This document shows positions 1-6,696 of a stretch of DNA of 34,280 bases, in pieces. Numbering within the stretch: position 1 is the stretch's first letter; every line of letters begins with the position of its first letter. The translations under genes and the position numbers were made by a program. The stretch is taken from NCBI RefSeq assembly GCF_004349065.1, contig NZ_SMKZ01000065.1, positions 1-34,280 of the forward strand. Reading direction: 5' to 3'. The DNA comes from Jiangella asiatica (GTDB lineage Bacteria; Actinomycetota; Actinomycetes; Jiangellales; Jiangellaceae). The notes beneath the pieces were generated by a model. The model was not told the DNA's origin, did not search any database, and saw only the letters and a list, made by a program, of their open reading frames with translations.

Positions 1-46
1 CATCAACGGTTGGCAACGCTATGACGTAGCCAACCGTTGATGATCA
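1..46. repeat. Palindromic element A, copy 1 (left end cut by window edge)
   Basis: Inverted repeat with arms CATCAACGGTTGGC (1-14) and GCCAACCGTTGATG (29-42), a loop containing CTATGA, and a TGATCA right end (41-46). It matches the 50-bp element seen whole at 14536, 16884 and 17958. The left TGAT end lies outside the window. It precedes the MFS gene, and the first in-frame ATG of that ORF (37-42) falls inside the right arm, which is one reason to prefer a later start. Confidence 0.85.
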
Positions 47-99
47 CGGGGGCGATCGACGGCGGACGTTGTCGGTGGCGGGCCGTAGCGTCCTGCGGC

Positions 100-1317
100 G
101 TGAGCGGACTGCGGTGGCGGGGCGGGTACGGGCGGCTGTGGTCCGCGGCGGTGCTGTCGCGGTTCGGTGACTCGGTACGCAATGTCGCGCTGCCCGTCGT
201 CGCGGCCGGGTTGACCGCGTCGCCGCTCGCGCTGTCGCTGGTTTCGGCGGCCGGCTACCTGCCATGGCTGCTGTTCGGGCTGCTCAGCGGCGCGCTCGCC
301 GACCGGGTCGACCGCCGGCGGGCCATGTGGATCGTCGACGCGGTTCGCGGCGGGCTGGTCGGCGCGTTCGCGGTCGCACTCGCTCTCGGGTACGCGCACC
401 TCGCGCTGCTGGTGGCACTGTCCTTCGCCCTCACCACGCTGCAGACGCTGTTCGACAACGCCGCGACCGCCATTCTCCCCACGCTCGTCCCGCGCGCGGC
501 GCTGCCGACGGCCAACGCGCGGCTGATGACCGGTCAAGCCATCGCCGGGACGTTCCTGGGTGCGCCGGCGGGGGGTCTGCTGGTCACCGCCGGGGTCGCC
601 GCGCCGTTCGCCGTCGACGCCACGACCTACCTGGTGGCCGCGGCGCTGATCGCTTCTCTCCCGACGGCGTCGGCTACGGCGACGGTGACACCCGCGAAGG
701 CCACCGGCTCGACGCTGCGGGCCGAGATCGCCGCCGGGCTGCGGGTCCTGTGGCGCGACCACCTGCTTCGGGGCATCTGCCTGGCCAACCTGCTCGGCAA
801 CATCGTCATCGGCGGGCTGACGGCGCTGATGGTGCTCATCATCACGCGCTGGGCCGGCGCCTCCGATGTCGTGTTCGGGCTCGTGCTGGCCGCGTACGGT
901 GCCGGGGCGACGGTGGGCGGGCTGGTGTCCGCACGGGTCGGCCGGTGGCTCGGCGGCGCCCGGGCGCTGGTGCTCGCGCTGACCGTCCAGACCGCGTGCC
1001 TCGTCGTCATCGGGTCGGTGGCACACCCGGCGGCGACGGCGTGCGCGCTGGGTCTCTTCGGGGTCGCGGGCATGATCGTCAACGTGCACGCGGTCACGCT
1101 CACCCAGCAGCGGGTACCGGTCGAGCTGCTCGGCCGGGTCAGCGCCGCCGGGCGCACCGTCGGCATCGTGGGCGCGCCTGTCGGTGCCGTGCTCGCGGGC
1201 GCTTTGGCCGAGGTCAGCGACGTGAACGTGCCGACGCTCGCGAGCGCGGTGGTGATGGCGTCAGCGGCGCTGGTGGTGCTGCGTGCCGCTCGTTCCGCGC
1301 GGCTCGTCCAGGTGTGA
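100..1317 (+). CDS. MFS exporter, DHA3 (EntS/macrolide-efflux-like) type
   Basis: Membrane protein of about 405 residues with roughly twelve hydrophobic segments, expected to export a small molecule by proton antiport. The cytoplasmic loop motif DRVDRR near residues 68-73 and the conserved FDNAATAILPTLV region around 120-135 are typical of the MFS_3/DHA3 group (siderophore and macrolide exporters). The frame stays open back to ATG 37, but that codon lies inside a palindromic repeat. GTG 100 is preferred because it leads directly into the first loop (GRLWSAAVLSRFGDS) and has a TAGCGT -10-like hexamer 8 nt upstream (86-91), a short-leader or leaderless arrangement. The substrate cannot be told. 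A second, distantly similar exporter lies at 14583-15815. Confidence 0.85.
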   Translation: MSGLRWRGGYGRLWSAAVLSRFGDSVRNVALPVVAAGLTASPLALSLVSAAGYLPWLLFGLLSGALADRVDRRRAMWIVDAVRGGLVGAFAVALALGYAHLALLVALSFALTTLQTLFDNAATAILPTLVPRAALPTANARLMTGQAIAGTFLGAPAGGLLVTAGVAAPFAVDATTYLVAAALIASLPTASATATVTPAKATGSTLRAEIAAGLRVLWRDHLLRGICLANLLGNIVIGGLTALMVLIITRWAGASDVVFGLVLAAYGAGATVGGLVSARVGRWLGGARALVLALTVQTACLVVIGSVAHPAATACALGLFGVAGMIVNVHAVTLTQQRVPVELLGRVSAAGRTVGIVGAPVGAVLAGALAEVSDVNVPTLASAVVMASAALVVLRAARSARLVQV

Positions 1318-1358
1318 GGCTGCGCACGTCGGCTGGCCTCCACACCGGCTGTCCGGGT

Positions 1359-1364
1359 AGTGTT
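1359..1364 (+). promoter_or_regulatory. Putative -10 element of the riboswitch transcript
   Basis: TAGTGT lies 7 nt before the first bases of the riboswitch aptamer, which places the transcription start near 1371. No convincing -35 hexamer is visible. Confidence 0.35.
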
Positions 1365-1367
1365 CAG

Positions 1368-1485
1368 GGCAGCGAAGGGGAGTAGCCCCCAATGTCGCGG
1401 TCGACATACTGACGCCGTCACCGGCGTCCGGCCGTGCGGCCTCGAACTCGAGGCGGGCGAGACCTTCGACCCAAGGCAGCGATGC
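1368..1485 (+). ncRNA. yybP-ykoY (Mn2+-sensing) riboswitch
   Basis: The two conserved loops of the yybP-ykoY motif are present in order: AAGGGGAGTAGC at about 1375-1386 and GGCGAGACCTTCGACC at about 1455-1470. Between them lie the GACATACTGACGC strand and GC-rich hairpins. This class binds Mn2+ at the interface of these loops and generally switches on Mn2+ export or tolerance genes. It lies directly upstream of a GDT1/TMEM165-family gene, the most frequent partner of this riboswitch. Sequestration of the GGAAGGA ribosome-binding site (1523-1529) is a plausible mechanism but was not worked out. Confidence 0.9.
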
Positions 1486-1534
1486 CGGGTCGGAGTCTCG
1501 CATCTTCCGGTCCGGTGTGATCGGAAGGAAGTCG

Positions 1535-2122
1535 ATGGCCGACCTCTGGGCCGCGTTCCTCGTGAGCTTCGGCGTCATCTTCGTCGCCGAGCTCGGAGAC
1601 AAGTCCCAGCTCATGGCGATGACGTTCGCCACGCGCTTCAAGGCGTGGCAGGTGATCCTCGGCATCACCATCGCCACCACGGTCGTGCACCTGGCGTCCG
1701 TGGTCATCGGTTTCGGGCTGGGTGAGGCGTTGCCCACCGGCTGGATCAACATCGTCGCCGCCGTCGCGTTCTTCGGCTTCGCAACCTGGACGTGGCGTGG
1801 CGACACCCTGACCGACGAGGAACAGGGCAAGGCCGAGCGGGCCACCCGGACCGCGGTCGTCGCCGTCGGCACCGCGTTCTTCCTGGCCGAGCTGGGCGAC
1901 AAGACCATGCTCGCGACCATCACGCTCGCCACCGACTACGACTGGGCCGGCGTCTGGATCGGCTCCACCGTCGGCATGGTGGCCGCGGACGCCCTGGCCA
2001 TCGTCGTCGGCCGGCTGCTCGGCCAGCGGCTGCCCGAGCACGTCGTCCGCTACGGGGCGGCCGCCCTGTTTGTGCTGTTCGGTGCCGGGCTGCTGATCGA
2101 AGGCGTGGCCGAGCTCACCTGA
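1535..2122 (+). CDS. GDT1/TMEM165 (UPF0016) family cation transporter, probable Mn2+ exporter
   Basis: Integral membrane protein of 195 residues with two homologous halves, each carrying the family signature E-L-G-D-K-[ST] (residues 20-24 and 120-124) within a membrane helix. Family members move Mn2+ or Ca2+ in exchange for H+, and bacterial ones (MneA/MntX) export Mn2+. ATG 1535 is chosen because GGAAGGA ends 5 nt before it; an ATG 18 nt upstream has no ribosome-binding site. The Mn2+ riboswitch just upstream supports manganese as the substrate. The gene is convergent with pmt, with only a 6-bp-stem hairpin (2119-2135) between them. Length is normal for the family. Confidence 0.93.
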   Translation: MADLWAAFLVSFGVIFVAELGDKSQLMAMTFATRFKAWQVILGITIATTVVHLASVVIGFGLGEALPTGWINIVAAVAFFGFATWTWRGDTLTDEEQGKAERATRTAVVAVGTAFFLAELGDKTMLATITLATDYDWAGVWIGSTVGMVAADALAIVVGRLLGQRLPEHVVRYGAAALFVLFGAGLLIEGVAELT

Positions 2123-2135
2123 CCTGGCGGGTCAG
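2119..2135. terminator. Short bidirectional hairpin between convergent genes
   Basis: CTGACC, loop TGGCG, GGTCAG: a perfect 6-bp stem that contains the stop codon of the GDT1 gene and lies at the end of the opposing pmt gene. There is no U-tract, so function as a terminator is only inferred from position. Confidence 0.4.
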
Positions 2136-3718
2136 ATCCAGCTGTCGAACCACATGCGCGAGCGCCAGTCGTCGTACGGGAGGAGCTGGTCGACATGGAT
2201 CGGGTAGAAGTACCAGGCCACGGCCAGGACCACCAGCACGTAGCCACCCGCGACGGCCACGCCTACGGCGCGGCGGCGCGGTGCCGCCTCCGGTGGCCCG
2301 ATGATCAACCCGAGCACGAACACGACGCCCAGCACCAGGAACGGGATGATGGCGACGGCGTAGAAGTAGAAGATGGTGCGGTCGACGAAGAGCAGCCACG
2401 GCACCCAGGTGGCGATGACGCCGGCCAGGACCGCGCCGGCCCGCCAGTCGCGCCTGAAGAACCACCACCACAGGCAGATCAGCAGCGCCGCGCAGGCGCC
2501 CCACCACAGCGGCGGGTTGCCGAGCGCGAGCACGGCCTGGCTGCAGCGATCGACCTCGCAGCCCCCCTGGCCGAGGTCGTAGCCCTCGTAGTCGAACGAC
2601 ACCGGCCGGCCGAGGTACAGCCACTCCCACGCCTGCGACATGTAGTCGTGGTCGTTGCTGAGGCCGCTGTGGAAGTGCCACATCTCCCAGTGGTAGTGCC
2701 AGAGGCTGCGCAGCCAGTCCGGCGCGATCACGCCCAGCCCTGACGGGGGGTTGTCCGCCGCCCACTGCCGGCTCCAGCTGTCCTCGGAGAATATCCAGCC
2801 CCACCACGAGACCAGGTACGTCACGAGCGCCGAGCCGATCATCGACACGAACGCGACCGGGCCGTCGCGCAGCAGCGAGTTCAGCACCGGGCTCTGGATG
2901 CCGGCCGCGCGCCGGGCGCTGACCTCCCAGAGCACCGTCATGAGCCCGAAGATCGCCACCGCGTAGAGACCGCTCCACTTGGTGCCGCAGGCCAGGCCGA
3001 GCATGACGCCGGCGGCGATGCGCCATGGCCGCCAGCCGAACAGCGGCCCGTCGCCCAGTGCCTGGCCCGCTCTGACCCTGGTCGCGGCCCACTGCGCGTA
3101 CTTGGCCCTGGCATGGTCGCGGTCGACCAGCAGGCAGCCGAAGGCCGCCACGACGAACATCGCCAGGATGCCGTCGAGCACCGCGGTCCGGCTCATCACG
3201 ATCGACAGTCCGTCGACGGCGACCAGCAGTCCGGCCAGACACCCCAGCAGCGTCGAGCGGAACATCCGCCGGCCGATCCGGGCTACCATGATCACCGTGG
3301 CCACGCCCGCCAGTGCCACCGCGATGCGCCAGCCGAACGGGTCCATCCCGAACACCCGGATGCCCTGCGCGATCAGGAACTTGCCGGCCGGCGGGTGCAC
3401 GACGAACGACGGCTCGTTCAGGAACACGTCGAGGTCGCCGTCCAGGATGCGTTCGTTCGCGTCCTCGACGAACTTGCGCGCGTAGCCGAACTCCAGCTGC
3501 GACAGCGCGTCCTTGGCGTAATACGTCTCGTCGAAGATGATCTTGTGAGGCCGGCCGAGGTCGATCAGCCGCAGCACCGCCGCGACCGCCCCGACCAGCA
3601 ACGGTCCGATCCAGCCCCAGACCCGGTCGGTCGGCATCGGCCTGGTCAGCCGGGCACGCACCACGTCGGCGGGCCGGCTCTCGCCGCTCGCCTCTGCCGT
3701 GTCCACCGTCTGGGTCAC
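2132..3718 (-). CDS. pmt: Polyprenyl-phosphate-mannose protein mannosyltransferase (PMT family)
   Basis: GT39 membrane glycosyltransferase of 528 residues. It transfers mannose from polyprenol-phosphate-mannose to Ser/Thr of proteins crossing the membrane by Sec, the first step of actinobacterial O-mannosylation. The first extracellular loop carries the catalytic acidic pair in FDETYY (D63, E64), followed by HPPAGKFLI and many membrane helices. Length matches M. tuberculosis Rv1002c. GTG 3718 is taken as the start: TAGGAT (complement of 3725-3730) lies 6 nt upstream, so the message is probably leaderless. It is divergent from rsmI, as in most actinobacteria. Confidence 0.95.
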   Translation of the reverse strand: MTQTVDTAEASGESRPADVVRARLTRPMPTDRVWGWIGPLLVGAVAAVLRLIDLGRPHKIIFDETYYAKDALSQLEFGYARKFVEDANERILDGDLDVFLNEPSFVVHPPAGKFLIAQGIRVFGMDPFGWRIAVALAGVATVIMVARIGRRMFRSTLLGCLAGLLVAVDGLSIVMSRTAVLDGILAMFVVAAFGCLLVDRDHARAKYAQWAATRVRAGQALGDGPLFGWRPWRIAAGVMLGLACGTKWSGLYAVAIFGLMTVLWEVSARRAAGIQSPVLNSLLRDGPVAFVSMIGSALVTYLVSWWGWIFSEDSWSRQWAADNPPSGLGVIAPDWLRSLWHYHWEMWHFHSGLSNDHDYMSQAWEWLYLGRPVSFDYEGYDLGQGGCEVDRCSQAVLALGNPPLWWGACAALLICLWWWFFRRDWRAGAVLAGVIATWVPWLLFVDRTIFYFYAVAIIPFLVLGVVFVLGLIIGPPEAAPRRRAVGVAVAGGYVLVVLAVAWYFYPIHVDQLLPYDDWRSRMWFDSWI

Positions 3719-3818
3719 CGGGTCATCCTACGAGCGCCGGCTGTGAACCCAAGCCGAGTCACCGGTGCCGTGGCCGTGTCGGTGCCGGGCCGGGCGCCGG
3801 CTGCGCGAGGATGGACCC

Positions 3819-4682
3819 GTGGATCGACCTGTGACCGACGGTGTGCTGGTGCTCGCCGGCACCCCGATCGGCGACGTCGGCGATGCGCCGCCGCGGCTGG
3901 GCCGGGAGCTGTCCGCCGCGGACGTCGTCGCCGCCGAGGACACCCGCCGGCTGCTCCGGCTGGCCGCCGCGCTGGGCGTGACCATCGAAGGCCGGTTGGT
4001 CTCGTACTTCGAGGGCAACGAGGCGGCGCGGACCGCCGAGCTGCTGCGGCTGCTGATCGGGGGCGCACGGGTCGTGCTGGTGACCGACGCCGGCATGCCG
4101 TCGGTGTCCGACCCCGGGTACCGCCTGGTGGCGGCCGCGGTCGAGGCCGGCGTGGCGGTGACGTCGGTGCCGGGGCCGTCGGCGGTGCTGACGGCGCTGG
4201 CGGTCAGCGGGTTGCCGGTCAACCGGTTCTGCTTCGAGGGGTTCCCGCCGCGCAAGCCCGGTGAGCGGGCGCGGGCGTTCGAGCGGCTGGCCGACGAGCC
4301 GCGGACGATGGTGTTCTTCGAGTCGCGGCACCGGCTTGCTGCGACGCTGGGCGCGATGGCGGAGGCGTTCGGCGGCGACCGCCCGGCAGCGGTCTGTCGC
4401 GAGCTGACGAAGACCCACGAAGAGGTCAAACGCGGCCCGCTGGGCTCGCTCACGACCTGGGCCGACGAGGACGGGCCGCTGGGCGAGATCACCCTGGTCG
4501 TCGCCGGAGCGTCCCGCGAGTCCGCGCCCGTCTCGGCCGCCGACGCGGCGCGGCTGGTGGCCGACCGCGAGGCGGCCGGGGTCGCCCGCAAGGAGGCGAT
4601 CGCCGCTGTCGCCCGCGAGCTCGGACTCCCCAAGCGCGAGGTCTACGCTGCCGTCGTCGCCGCCAAGGAGTCGCTCACCTGA
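3819..4682 (+). CDS. rsmI: 16S rRNA (cytidine(1402)-2'-O)-methyltransferase
   Basis: SAM-dependent tetrapyrrole-methylase-fold enzyme that 2'-O-methylates C1402 in the decoding centre of 16S rRNA. Visible motifs are LAGTPIGDVGD near residues 12-22, AEDTRR at 39-44, DAGMPSVSDPG near 90-100, PGPSA near 120, and the GFPPRK loop followed by a FFESRHR segment. GTG 3819 is preferred because GAGG lies 8 nt upstream and the homologous region begins a few residues later. The upstream ATG (3765) would add a basic tail with no family counterpart. The product is 287 residues, the usual size. It is divergent from pmt with about 100 bp between them. Confidence 0.93.
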   Translation: MDRPVTDGVLVLAGTPIGDVGDAPPRLGRELSAADVVAAEDTRRLLRLAAALGVTIEGRLVSYFEGNEAARTAELLRLLIGGARVVLVTDAGMPSVSDPGYRLVAAAVEAGVAVTSVPGPSAVLTALAVSGLPVNRFCFEGFPPRKPGERARAFERLADEPRTMVFFESRHRLAATLGAMAEAFGGDRPAAVCRELTKTHEEVKRGPLGSLTTWADEDGPLGEITLVVAGASRESAPVSAADAARLVADREAAGVARKEAIAAVARELGLPKREVYAAVVAAKESLT

Positions 4683-4707
4683 ACTGATGCGACCTCTCTC
4701 CCCCGAA

Positions 4708-4783
4708 TGATCACGTTCAGCACGAAGTCTCGTGTCGCACCATGCTCACAAGCCTCGTGAGGCACGGGTGAGCCTGGTGATGT
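4708..4783. repeat. Palindromic element B, copy 1 (left arm of the NTF2-gene bracket)
   Basis: Its first 53 bp (4708-4760, starting TGATCACG) are repeated inverted at 5213-5265 with two mismatches, and weaker similarity continues to about 4783. The element is itself an imperfect palindrome: CACCATGCTCAC pairs with GTGAGCCTGGTG (11 of 12) around the core GCCTCGTGAGGC. It sits between the 3' end of the NTF2-like gene and rsmI. Confidence 0.85.
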
Positions 4784-4818
4784 GCCGCCTGAGCATGTCA
4801 GTTTGCCGCAGTGGGTCC

Positions 4819-5139
4819 TCAGGCCTGACCGGTCTCCAGGCGGCCGATCTTCCCGTCGGCGACGGTGAACGCCCACGTCGTGCGCATCTCGCCCCAGGTG
4901 TCGTTGCGGAACCGCGCCGTGAGGGCGAGCCCGTCCGCCGACTGCGTATCGACGTCCATGTGGCCGTTGGCGGTGAAGATCTCGCGGTCGATCCATTCCT
5001 CGAGGTTCCGCTGGGTGCCGTCGTCGGTCAGGGTCGCGTCGGGGGTGAGCAGCCTGAGGAACGCGGCACGGTCACCGTCGTTGATCGCCGTCACCAGCGA
5101 ACGCACTGTCGGGTCGGTCAGGTCGGCGGTGGAGATCAT
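4819..5139 (-). CDS. NTF2-like / SnoaL-fold (DUF4440-type) small protein
   Basis: Protein of about 106 residues with the cystatin-like cone-fold pattern: an N-terminal helix (DPTVRSLVTAINDGDRAAFLRLL), then DATLTDDG, a middle helix (NLEEWIDREIF) and C-terminal strands ending TTWAFTVADGKIGRLETGQ. Members bind small hydrophobic molecules or act as small isomerases and hydrolases; no catalytic assignment is possible here. ATG 5139 is chosen because AAGGG lies about 7 nt upstream. A longer frame to 5199 would run into the repeat. A 13-bp perfect palindrome at 5159-5171 is a candidate operator. The gene stands alone between two inverted B elements, which suggests it moved or was captured as a unit. 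Confidence 0.8.
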   Translation of the reverse strand: MISTADLTDPTVRSLVTAINDGDRAAFLRLLTPDATLTDDGTQRNLEEWIDREIFTANGHMDVDTQSADGLALTARFRNDTWGEMRTTWAFTVADGKIGRLETGQA

Positions 5140-5158
5140 CAGAGCACCCTTCGGATCG

Positions 5159-5171
5159 GTGACGCCGTCAC
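5159..5171. promoter_or_regulatory. Candidate operator upstream of the NTF2-like gene
   Basis: Perfect odd palindrome GTGACG-C-CGTCAC, about 20 bp before the start codon at 5139. It might bind a regulator of this gene. No regulator is encoded next to it. Confidence 0.3.
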
Positions 5172-5189
5172 GTGCCAAAACTACGCCGA

Positions 5190-5265
5190 CCGTCACCATG
5201 CCTACCGGTGCATCACGAGGCTTGTGAGCATGGTGCGACAGGAGATTTCGTGCTGAACGTGATCA
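5190..5265. repeat. Palindromic element B, copy 2 (right arm, inverted)
   Basis: Bases 5213-5265 are the reverse complement of 4708-4760 with two mismatches, ending in TGATCA. The inner part (5190-5212) retains roughly 70-75% similarity to 4761-4783. Together with copy 1 it encloses a 558-bp segment containing only the NTF2-like gene. Confidence 0.85.
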
Positions 5266-5316
5266 TTTCGGAAGGGGTTGGCGGGGGCGGCGAGGGGTGA
5301 GGGCAGCGCAACCAGG

Positions 5317-6231
5317 TCAGCGGAGGGCCGACGCCAGGGCGGTGAGCCAGGGCGCGGCGACGGTGATGGTGGGGACGACGACGAGGGCCGCGGCGGCTGC
5401 GTAGGCCAGGGCCGCCTGCATCCACGGGGGCACCGCGCCCGCGCCACCGCCGGGCTCGCCAGCCGCCAGGCGCCGGATGCGGACCACGGGCGACACCGCG
5501 CCGGAGGCGAGCGTTCCGGCGGGCACCGGCGCGTCGGCCAGCCGGGCCAGCGCCCGCGCCAACGGGACGGGGCCGCAGCGACGGCGGGCGGCGTCGTCGG
5601 CGAGCATCTCGACCAGGCCGGCCGCCGACTCCCGGGCGACGGAACTGCGGACGAACCGGGGGAACGCGTTGTGCAGGACGCTGAACGCCTCGAGGACGAG
5701 GTCGTGGCGGGCTCGGGCGTGTGCCCGTTCGTGGGTGAGGATGGCGTCGACCTCGGCCGGCGCGAGGTGCTCCAGCGCGGGCGCGGACACGACCAGCCGC
5801 GACGGCATGCCGGGGATGCAGTAGGCCAGGGGCCGGGCGGCGTCGAGCACGTGAGCGCCTGGTGCCCGCCGGTCGGCGCGGCCCACCAGGTCGACCAGGT
5901 GGCGCTGCCACCGTCGCCGGGACCGCAGCGCCATGCCCAGCGTGTGGGCCGACCACAGCAGCCGCGCCAGCACCACGACGGTCAGCAGCATCGCGGCCCC
6001 GTGCAGCGCGACCAGCCCGGCACCGGGCGAGGAGTGCGCCACCACCAGCGACCCGGCCGACGCGCCGGCACCGAGCGCGGAGAGCACTGCGGCCAGCGCG
6101 AGTGCCTGCCACAGGACCAGCGCCGCCCGTGGCACCGCCAGCGGCCAGCGCGCGCGGGCCAGCAGCGCCGGGGCCGGCCCGGTCAGCAGCAGCGCCAGCA
6201 ACAGCAACACGACCGGCGTCGTCTCGTTCAC
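5317..6231 (-). CDS. M56 family membrane metallopeptidase (BlaR1/MecR1-type, no sensor domain)
   Basis: Integral membrane zinc protease of 304 residues. Hydrophobic segments lie near 5-20, 35-60 and 75-95, then comes a cytosolic protease region with the zinc motif HERAH (167-171) and the likely third ligand in EMLADD (E208). A final membrane segment is near 275-295. The extracellular penicillin-binding sensor of staphylococcal BlaR1 is absent, as usual in actinobacteria, so the signal is unknown. The expected role is to cleave the BlaI repressor encoded just upstream. GTG 6231 overlaps the blaI stop codon by 4 bp (GTGA), so the two are translationally coupled. Confidence 0.9.
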   Translation of the reverse strand: MNETTPVVLLLLALLLTGPAPALLARARWPLAVPRAALVLWQALALAAVLSALGAGASAGSLVVAHSSPGAGLVALHGAAMLLTVVVLARLLWSAHTLGMALRSRRRWQRHLVDLVGRADRRAPGAHVLDAARPLAYCIPGMPSRLVVSAPALEHLAPAEVDAILTHERAHARARHDLVLEAFSVLHNAFPRFVRSSVARESAAGLVEMLADDAARRRCGPVPLARALARLADAPVPAGTLASGAVSPVVRIRRLAAGEPGGGAGAVPPWMQAALAYAAAAALVVVPTITVAAPWLTALASALR

Positions 6232-6620
6232 GACTCGGCCCGCCGTTCCACCGCCTCCAACGCGTCCCGCAGCGCTTCCGCGTCGTCCTCCGACGCGGAG
6301 CCGACGAAGCGCAGCAGCGCCGCCGTGCGGTCCGAGCCGTCGACGGTGTCGAGTGCCTCGTGCATCAGTTCAGCGGTGAGCTCGTCACGGCTCATGGCGG
6401 GGCGGTAGCGGTAGGCGCGGCCGTCGCGGATCTGCTCGGCCGAGCCTTTGCGGGCCAGCCGGTCGAGCACCGTCATGACGGTGGTGTAAGCAACCTCACG
6501 CGATCCGGCCAGCGCTTCGTGCACCTGACGGACGGTCGCGGGCTCGTCGAGCGCCCACAGGTGCTCCATGACGGCCCGTTCGAGCTCGCCCAACCTGGCT
6601 CGTCCTCTCACACCGTCCAT
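6228..6620 (-). CDS. blaI: BlaI/MecI/CopY family transcriptional repressor
   Basis: Repressor of 130 residues. The N-terminal winged helix runs from LGELERAVMEHLW through TVRQVHEAL and VAYTTVMTVLDRLARKG. The C-terminal dimerisation helices include LLRFVGSAS, the region that M56 proteases cut in the staphylococcal system. ATG 6620 lies within about 15 bp of the operators and has only a weak ribosome-binding site, so the message may be nearly leaderless; GTG three codons on is an alternative. It forms an operon with the M56 gene and is divergent from cydAB across a 76-bp gap full of BlaI-type dyads. Autoregulation and repression of cydAB are both likely. Confidence 0.93.
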   Translation of the reverse strand: MDGVRGRARLGELERAVMEHLWALDEPATVRQVHEALAGSREVAYTTVMTVLDRLARKGSAEQIRDGRAYRYRPAMSRDELTAELMHEALDTVDGSDRTAALLRFVGSASEDDAEALRDALEAVERRAES

Positions 6621-6633
6621 TCTACCGACCGGG

Positions 6634-6677
6634 TGTAGTACTACGATCCGTCGTAGAATCTACGACAGGACGTAGTA
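6634..6677. promoter_or_regulatory. BlaI-type operator array between blaI and cydA
   Basis: Three TAGTA/CGTAG-type dyads lie in 44 bp: GTAGTACTAC (6635-6644, perfect), GTCGTAGAATCTACGAC (6650-6666, perfect 17-bp palindrome), and CGTAGTA (6671-6677), which pairs with TACTACG at 6639-6645. They resemble the TACnAC/GTnGTA operators of BlaI and MecI. They sit 14 bp from the blaI start and 19 bp from the cydA start, so they should control both directions. Confidence 0.8.
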
Positions 6678-6696
6678 ACAAAGCAGAGGGACGCGT

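Noticed and set aside
19-1089. Minus-strand open frame across the first MFS gene
   Set aside because: Low-complexity Arg/Gln/Asp composition, no domain, and the opposite strand encodes a clear membrane protein.
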